Below, in pieces: positions 1 to 6,122 of a DNA stretch of 6,122 bases. The notes under the pieces are model-generated. The model saw only the letters and a list, made by a program, of their open reading frames with translations. It was not told the origin of the DNA and did no database searches. Position numbers and translations under genes: made by a program. Origin of the DNA: CAYQDF01 sp964416175 (GTDB lineage Bacteria; Chloroflexota; Anaerolineae; Anaerolineales; UBA4823); the NCBI GenBank assembly GCA_964416175.1, contig CAYQDF010000164.1, forward strand, positions 1-6,122. Reading direction: 5' to 3'. Each line of letters begins with the position of its first letter. Within the stretch, counting starts at the first letter, position 1.

Positions 1-1050
1 GACCGCGTGGTTGAGCAGCGGATTCTGCAGGTCCTGGGAGAGCTGCTCGTAATAATACTGCGGGATGAAGCGCGCCATGCGGTTGTTCTCGTACGAAGGA
101 TAAGACACCATTGCCAGGACCTCGCCGGTCTTCGGATTCAGCGCGATCACCACCCCGCTGTTCATCCGTTCTTCGCCGAAATAGTTCCTCCAGAAGTTGA
201 GCTCGCGCACCAGGATTCCCTCGGCTGCGCTCTGCAGGCGGGTGTCGATGGTGAGGGTCAGGTTGAAGCCTGGCGCCGGGTCGACCGGCGGGATCATATC
301 GCGCAGGATCTGTCCCGCGACGTCGACTTCCACCAGCCGCCGCCCGTTCCTCCCGCTCAGGATGCTCTGGAAGTAGCGCTCCACCCCGGCATACCCGACT
401 TTATCTCGGTTCGGGACTAAATTCCGCGACACGTAGTATTCCTCTTCGGCCGCCGAGATGGGACCGAGGAAGCCGATGATATTTGCAGTCAGGGACCCGG
501 TTGGGTAATCGCGCACCGATTCGATCTCGATGTCGACCCCCGGCAGGTCGACGGATTTTTCCTTGATGACCATCGCTGTCCTGCGGTCGATGTTGCAGGC
601 GATGCGCACCGGGGCGTACGGCGCGGTCGATTCGCCGTATTCAACGATCTGGGTGATGCCGTGTTCGGAGAGACAGGGGACGTAAGGATTTTCCGGAGAC
701 ACCTGGTTGAGATTGATCGGAACACCGGTCAGCTCGGAGAGCTGGCGGTAGATACCCTGGATCTCGCCTGTGTCGTCGGGCAGGCCGGCCGGGGTTACGA
801 TGACGTTGTAAGAGGCGATGTTGCGCGCCAGGATGGAACCGTTGCGGTCGAAGATGATCCCGCGCTGGGCGGGAAGGTTGATCTCGCTGATGCGGTTTTC
901 TTCTGCCTGGGCAGCCCATTCGGGTCCTTCGAGGATCTGCAACGCGAACAGGCGCCCAATGTAGACCAGAAAAGCGATCGCGATCACCCCGGCAAAAGCC
1001 AGGATCCGCCAGGGCTCCAGGGTGTTGTTCAATGTCGGGTTGTTGTTCAT
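1..1050 (-). CDS. mrdA: Penicillin-binding protein 2 (elongasome transpeptidase), N-terminal part, cut by window edge
   Basis: This open frame starts at ATG (1050-1048) and runs 350 codons without a stop to the window edge, so the C-terminal half is missing. Class B PBPs such as PBP2 cross-link peptidoglycan in the periplasm or outer wall zone, working with RodA and MreBCD in lateral growth. Visible: a short cytoplasmic tail, one membrane segment (about residues 15-38), the RGIIFDRNGSILARN motif typical of the class B dimerisation domain (63-77), the rest of that domain to about 240, and the start of the transpeptidase domain with VVIALNPKTGEVLAMVSYPSY (about 300-320). The sequence ends at LLNHAV, just before the place where the family has its SxxK serine, so the active site cannot be checked. 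A TAA sits in frame two codons upstream, which fixes the start. Its Shine-Dalgarno is weak: AAGG lies almost against the ATG. FtsI is the alternative paralogue; position next to mreD favours PBP2. Confidence 0.9.
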   Translation of the reverse strand, partial: MNNNPTLNNTLEPWRILAFAGVIAIAFLVYIGRLFALQILEGPEWAAQAEENRISEINLPAQRGIIFDRNGSILARNIASYNVIVTPAGLPDDTGEIQGIYRQLSELTGVPINLNQVSPENPYVPCLSEHGITQIVEYGESTAPYAPVRIACNIDRRTAMVIKEKSVDLPGVDIEIESVRDYPTGSLTANIIGFLGPISAAEEEYYVSRNLVPNRDKVGYAGVERYFQSILSGRNGRRLVEVDVAGQILRDMIPPVDPAPGFNLTLTIDTRLQSAAEGILVRELNFWRNYFGEERMNSGVVIALNPKTGEVLAMVSYPSYENNRMARFIPQYYYEQLSQDLQNPLLNHAV

Positions 1051-4000
1051 ACCTTAAAATAACGTCAGTTCGGAATAACCGCCGCTCCGCTCAGCGCGCT
1101 GGTTTGTTTTATCCCGAATTCCTGTTAAAATCTTGCCGCAGTCGGCCAATTCTTCCCATTATATTTCAATTTCCTTCGGGTGCAGCCAGTTCGCCAGGTC
1201 GGAAACGAAGGCGAAAACAGGGATCGCCAGCAGCAGGTTAAGCAGCACGCTGGGCAGCGTGACGATGTTCAAAGCCAGCCCGATGGGGATCGCAATGTTC
1301 GCCAGCCGCAGGGCGACCTGGCTCACAGCATGCGAAATCAGAGTGCCAGTGATCGCCGCCAGGATCATAGCGAGCAGCGGCCTCGCCCAAAAAATGCGCC
1401 TGAACAAGATCGCTCCCCCAGTCACCAGGAGGTAAGACAGTATCACCGTAAGAGCGGGGATCGCTGTGACCAGGCTGACCAGGACCCCGGCGATGAACCC
1501 CCAGTGCCAGGCGGTGTTGACCCGCTCCTGGACCGCCCAGGCAACCAGCACCAGCAGGACGAGGTCGACCATGCCGTAGAGCAGGCGGACCTGGCTCAAG
1601 ACCGCCGATTGGACGATCACCGCCAAGCCTATCACCGGAACAGCAAGCAAGATTGCCATGGTAATACCAGGGTCTCCTACGGCGTGCCGGGCGAAGGCAG
1701 GAGCGGGGTGATGTCGATCGGGCGGAAGTTGACAATCACCAACACGATGTCGAGCTGGGAGAAATCAACGATCGGCTGTACGGAGGCCGTTTGAAACAGC
1801 TCGACCGGGCTCTGGCGGACGCCGCTGACCTGGCCGATCAGGATGTTGGGAGGGTAGTTCCCGCCCAGCCCGGAAGTAAGCACCAGGTCCCCTGTCTGCA
1901 CCTCGGCCTCCTGCGGGATCGATTCGAGCGTCAGTTCGCCGGTGATCGAGCCCTGCAAGATGGCTTCCGCGCCTGACCCCTGGAGGCGGATGTTTATCGC
2001 CACCCCGGGGTCGGTGATGAGCTGCACGCGGGCGGCGTTGGCGGTCACCGCCGCCACGCGCCCGACGAGCCCCTGCGAAGATACGACCGGCATGCCGCGG
2101 CGCAGCCCATCGTCCGATCCCCGGTTGATGATCACGTAAAAGAGGAACGGGCTCGGATCGCGGCCGATGATGGAGGCGGATAGATACTCATTCTCAGGGT
2201 GGGAGCTGGCGAAATCGAGCAGGGCTGAGAGGACCTGGAGCTGGGTGTTCTGCTGCTGCAGATCGATGATCTGGGCCTGGAGCCGGGCGATCTCCGCCTC
2301 GAGCTGGGCGTTCTGCTGGCTCAGCCGGGCGACGTCGCGGGGCGCGTAGATAAAGTCGCGAACCGCCTGGTAGCGGCTCGCCAGCCAGGTCTGCGCACTG
2401 ATGAACGGGGAGAGGGCGTAGCGAGACAGAGGCGAGAGGTATCCCCCGAGAGCCAGCAGGAGGATCCCTATCACGACCAGCGCCAGGGTGGCGGTTTGGA
2501 AAGAACGGGAAGAATTCATCCAGAACAGACGAGTCAGGCGTGGCGGGTGCTCCCACGCTCCAGCCCAACCAGCAGCGATCTCAAGTTATCATAGTCTTCG
2601 AGGATCATCCCCGCGCCCCGTACCACGCAGGTCATCGGGTCTTCGGCGACCCAGGCCCGGACGCGCAGTTCATCAGTCAGGCGCCGGTCGAGGCCGCGCA
2701 GCTGGGAGCCGCCCCCTGCCAGGCAGATTCCGCCTTCCATGAGATCGGAGATGATCTCCGGGGGCACTTCATCCAGGGCGTCTTTGATGGTGTCGATGAT
2801 GGTCAGTACCGAGCCGGAGATGGCTTCCCGGATTTCGACGGAGGACACCTCGACTGCTTCCGGAAGGCCGGTTACGAGGTTGCGGCCGCGCAGGGTCAGG
2901 GTCATTTCCTCGGGCAGGTGATACGCAGAACCGATGGCGATCTTGGCCTGTTCCGCCATGCGCTCTCCGATCAGCAAATTGTACTTGTTGCGCATGTACT
3001 GCACAATTTCCTGGTCCATCTCGTCGCCGGCGACGCGCAGAGAACGAGAGATCACAACACCGCCCATCGAGAGGGCAGCCACCTCGGTCGTCCCGCCGCC
3101 GATATCGACGATCATGCTGCCGCGGATCTCGGCGATGGGCAACCCCGCGCCAAGCGCCGCTGCCACTGGCTCTTCGATCAGCCCGACTTCCCGCGCGCCA
3201 GCAGACATGGCTGCGTCGTACACAGCGCGCTTCTCGACCTCGGTCACCCCGGAGGGAATACCGATGATAACGCGCGGCCGGGGCACCGGCACAATGCTCT
3301 GCTGGTGTGCTTTGCCGATGAAGTATTCCAGCATCGCCTCGGTGATCTCGAATTCCGAGATCACGCCGTCCCGCAGGGGGCGGATAGCGATGATGTTGGC
3401 CGGGGTCCGCCCGACCATCTCTTTGGCTTCCGCACCGATGGCTTTCGGTTCTCGGGTGCGCTTGTCAATGGCGACCCAGGACGGTTCGCGGATTACGATG
3501 CCTTTGCCGCGCACGTTCACCAGCGTGTTCGCGGTTCCCAGGTCTATGCCGATGTCAAGTGAGAAAAACCCCAGTAGCCAGTTGAGGGGATTGAAAGCCA
3601 AATTGAGGCTCCTTTATCAGAGGATACGTAGGTGCTTTTTCCCTCGCAAGCGTCGTCTCTACTCTCCGGCTTTTCGGGTCAGTCTCAGACTTTGTACGGG
3701 GACGGTGTCTGCCCCTACCTCTATGCCTGTAAAAGCAGCGCGATTATACCATTGAACCTTCAGTACTATTCCCGGCGGGCAGCCAGGCGGGTTTCGGTCT
3801 GATTTTGGATGCCTGATCCTGGAAAATGCCGGCGGTTGAAGCCGCAGCAACGGACTGCCCAAAGCCGGCCGGCAAAGTGATAATTGGGTTGTTCAAAATC
3901 GTCGAATTCCAAGTATAATTCTTCTCCCAACTGGATAACGAAAGGAGGATAAAAGCGGACTAAACACAAAAGTCGATGAGGGAAGGCCAGCGCATGGCCC

Positions 4001-6122
4001 CTGCGTGAAGCAGGGGTGACGAGGAGGAGGGTTCCCCGCCGCAGAGCGGGGCTAATCCCGGCGGGGGTACGGCGGCCGGGAGAAAATCGAGAGATCAGCG
4101 GATGCCCTCTGGGCGAGCCACAGCCCATCCCTTTCCCTCCAGGCCTGAATCCTGCAACAATGCCTCTCGGGCGACCGGTGGACAAAAAGCAGGCTGGTGG
4201 CGCTAAATCTCAACCACGGAGGGAATTCCCATGTGTGGAATCGTTGGATACATCGGTCCGCGGGATGCCACGCCGGTCATCCTCAACGGGCTGAAACGGC
4301 TGGAGTACCGTGGCTACGACTCAGCCGGGTTGGCTGTGCTCGAGAACGGGCACATCGAAGTGCGCCGCGAAGCCGGTAAGCTGGAGCGCCTGGCGGCGCT
4401 GGTGGACGAGAAACCCCTGCACGGCCACCTGGGCATCGGGCACACCCGCTGGGCGACCCACGGCGAGCCCTCGGCCCGGAACGCCCACCCCCACCTCGGC
4501 GCCACCGGGAAGGTCGTGCTGGCGCACAACGGGATCGTCGAGAATTACCTGGAGCTGCGCGAAGAGCTGGCCGCCGAAGGGGTGGAATTCCAGTCGGACA
4601 CTGACACCGAGGTGATCGTCCAGCTCGTCGACCGCTACCTGGCCGCAGGGGATGAAATCGTCGAAGCCGCGCGGCGGGCGTTCTCCCACCTGAAGGGCAC
4701 CCACGGGATCGTCCTGATCACGGCAACCGAGCCGGACAAGATCGTCGCCGCCCGCATCGGGAACGCCGGCGGCGTCGTGGTCGGGATCGGGGAGGGGGAG
4801 ATGTTCGTCGCCTCGGACATCCCCGCCATCCTGGAGCACACCCGGCAGATGGTGTTCCTCGAATCGGGCCAGCTGGCGGTTGTGTCGCGCCACGACCTGG
4901 ACCTGAGCACCCTCGACGGGAAGCCGGCCGCATACCAGGTGCATTACCTTGGGTTTACGCGATTTCATGCGGGTGCNNNNNNNNNNCACAGCGTCCCCTG
5001 GGACCACGTGGCGGCGGAGAAGGGTGAGTACCGGCACTTCATGCACAAAGAGATCCACGAACAGGTGCGCTCTCTGACCGACACCATCGCCGGGCGGGTA
5101 GATTTCGAGGCCGGGCGCATCCGCCTGCCGCAGCTCAACCTGACCCCCGAGCTGGCGCGGCGCATTAAGCGGATCTTCATCACCGCCTGCGGGACAGCCA
5201 GCCACGCTGGAATGGTGGGGAAGGTGCTCATCGAGCGCATCGCCCGGATCCCGGTGGAAGTTGACATCGCCTCCGAGTTCCGCTACCGTGAGCCCATCGT
5301 GGACGCGGACACGGTCGTGCTGGCGATCAGCCAGTCCGGGGAGACCGCCGACACCCTGGCGGCGATGGAAGAAGCGCGGTCCAGGGGGGCTGTGCTGTGG
5401 TCGATCGTCAACGCCATCGGGTCGCAGGCGATGCGCATCGCCGACGGGTACATCTCCATGCAGACCGGCCCCGAGATCGGCGTCGCCTCCACCAAAGCCT
5501 ACACCGCCCCCCTCGTCGACCTGTACATGCTGGCGGTCCTCCTGGCCGACCTGCGCGGCGCCTTGAAGAACGGCGAGCGCCGCCGGCTGGTTTCCGACCT
5601 GCGCCTGGTGCCGGACCTGGCGGGGCGGTGCCTGGACCGCGAGGCCGAAGTGGAGGCGGTCGCCCGGGCGCTGAAGGACGTCGCCCACTGCCTGTATCTG
5701 GGGCGGGGGATCAACATGCCCACTGCCTACGAGGGCGCCCTGAAGCTCAAGGAGATCTCCTACGTGCACGCCGAGGGCTACCCGGCGGGGGAGATGAAGC
5801 ATGGGCCGATCGCCTTGATCGACCAGGACATGCCGGTGGTGGTGATCGCGCCCCGCGATCCCTGGTACGAGAAGATGTTCAGCCAGATCGAGCAGGCTAA
5901 AGCCCGCGGCGGCGTCGTGGTCGCGGTGGCGACCGATGGCGATCAGGTCATCCCGACCGTCGCTGACCGCGTGCTGTGGGTGCCGCCCACGCCCTGGATG
6001 CTCAGCCCGGTGACGACCGTGATCCCCTTGCAGCTGCTCGCCTATCACATCGCCGCGCTGCGCGGCCTGGACGTCGACCAGCCGCGGAACCTGGCGAAGA
6101 GCGTGACGGTGGAGTGATGATT

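Overview
The window looks like chromosomal DNA of a G+C-rich bacterium with a rod-shape (elongasome) system. The MreC and MreB sequences remind me most of Anaerolineae (phylum Chloroflexota). That placement comes from memory of family members, not a search, and a G+C-rich Firmicute is the main alternative. A run of ten Ns inside glmS indicates a draft or metagenome-assembled scaffold.

Layout. Positions 1-3601 hold a minus-strand cell-shape cluster, read mreB > mreC > mreD > mrdA. The first three genes are packed 14-17 bases apart. A 108-base spacer with a possible hairpin precedes mrdA (penicillin-binding protein 2), which leaves the window before its catalytic serine. Positions 3602-4230 are a 629-base divergent intergenic region. 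Positions 4231-6117 hold plus-strand glmS, whose stop is followed by a possible overlapping ATG at the window edge.

The intergenic region is not empty. From the mreB side it holds a strong ribosome binding site that fixes a TTG start for mreB, a minus-strand promoter with an extended -10, a REP-like hairpin, a 10-base palindrome, a plus-strand promoter with a perfect TATAAT, and then about 210 bases that match the plan of a glmS self-cleaving ribozyme. The ribozyme evidence is an AGCGC cleavage segment, a 7-bp P1, the GACGAGGAGGAGGGTT core, a GCGGATGCC segment closing P2, a P3 hairpin, and a 3' domain with GTGGACAAA enclosed by P4. It carries two extra G+C-rich hairpins inside the core.

How the parts fit. 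GlmS makes glucosamine-6-phosphate, the entry metabolite for peptidoglycan precursors. The ribozyme class senses that same metabolite and destroys the glmS message. MreBCD and PBP2 use the resulting precursors in lateral wall growth. The window therefore pairs precursor supply and wall insertion in a head-to-head arrangement.

The other oddity is at the N gap. The bases before it translate to residues with codon use unlike the rest of glmS and add about 15 residues at the linker between the two GlmS domains. This suggests a contig-end artefact or an insertion that broke the assembly.
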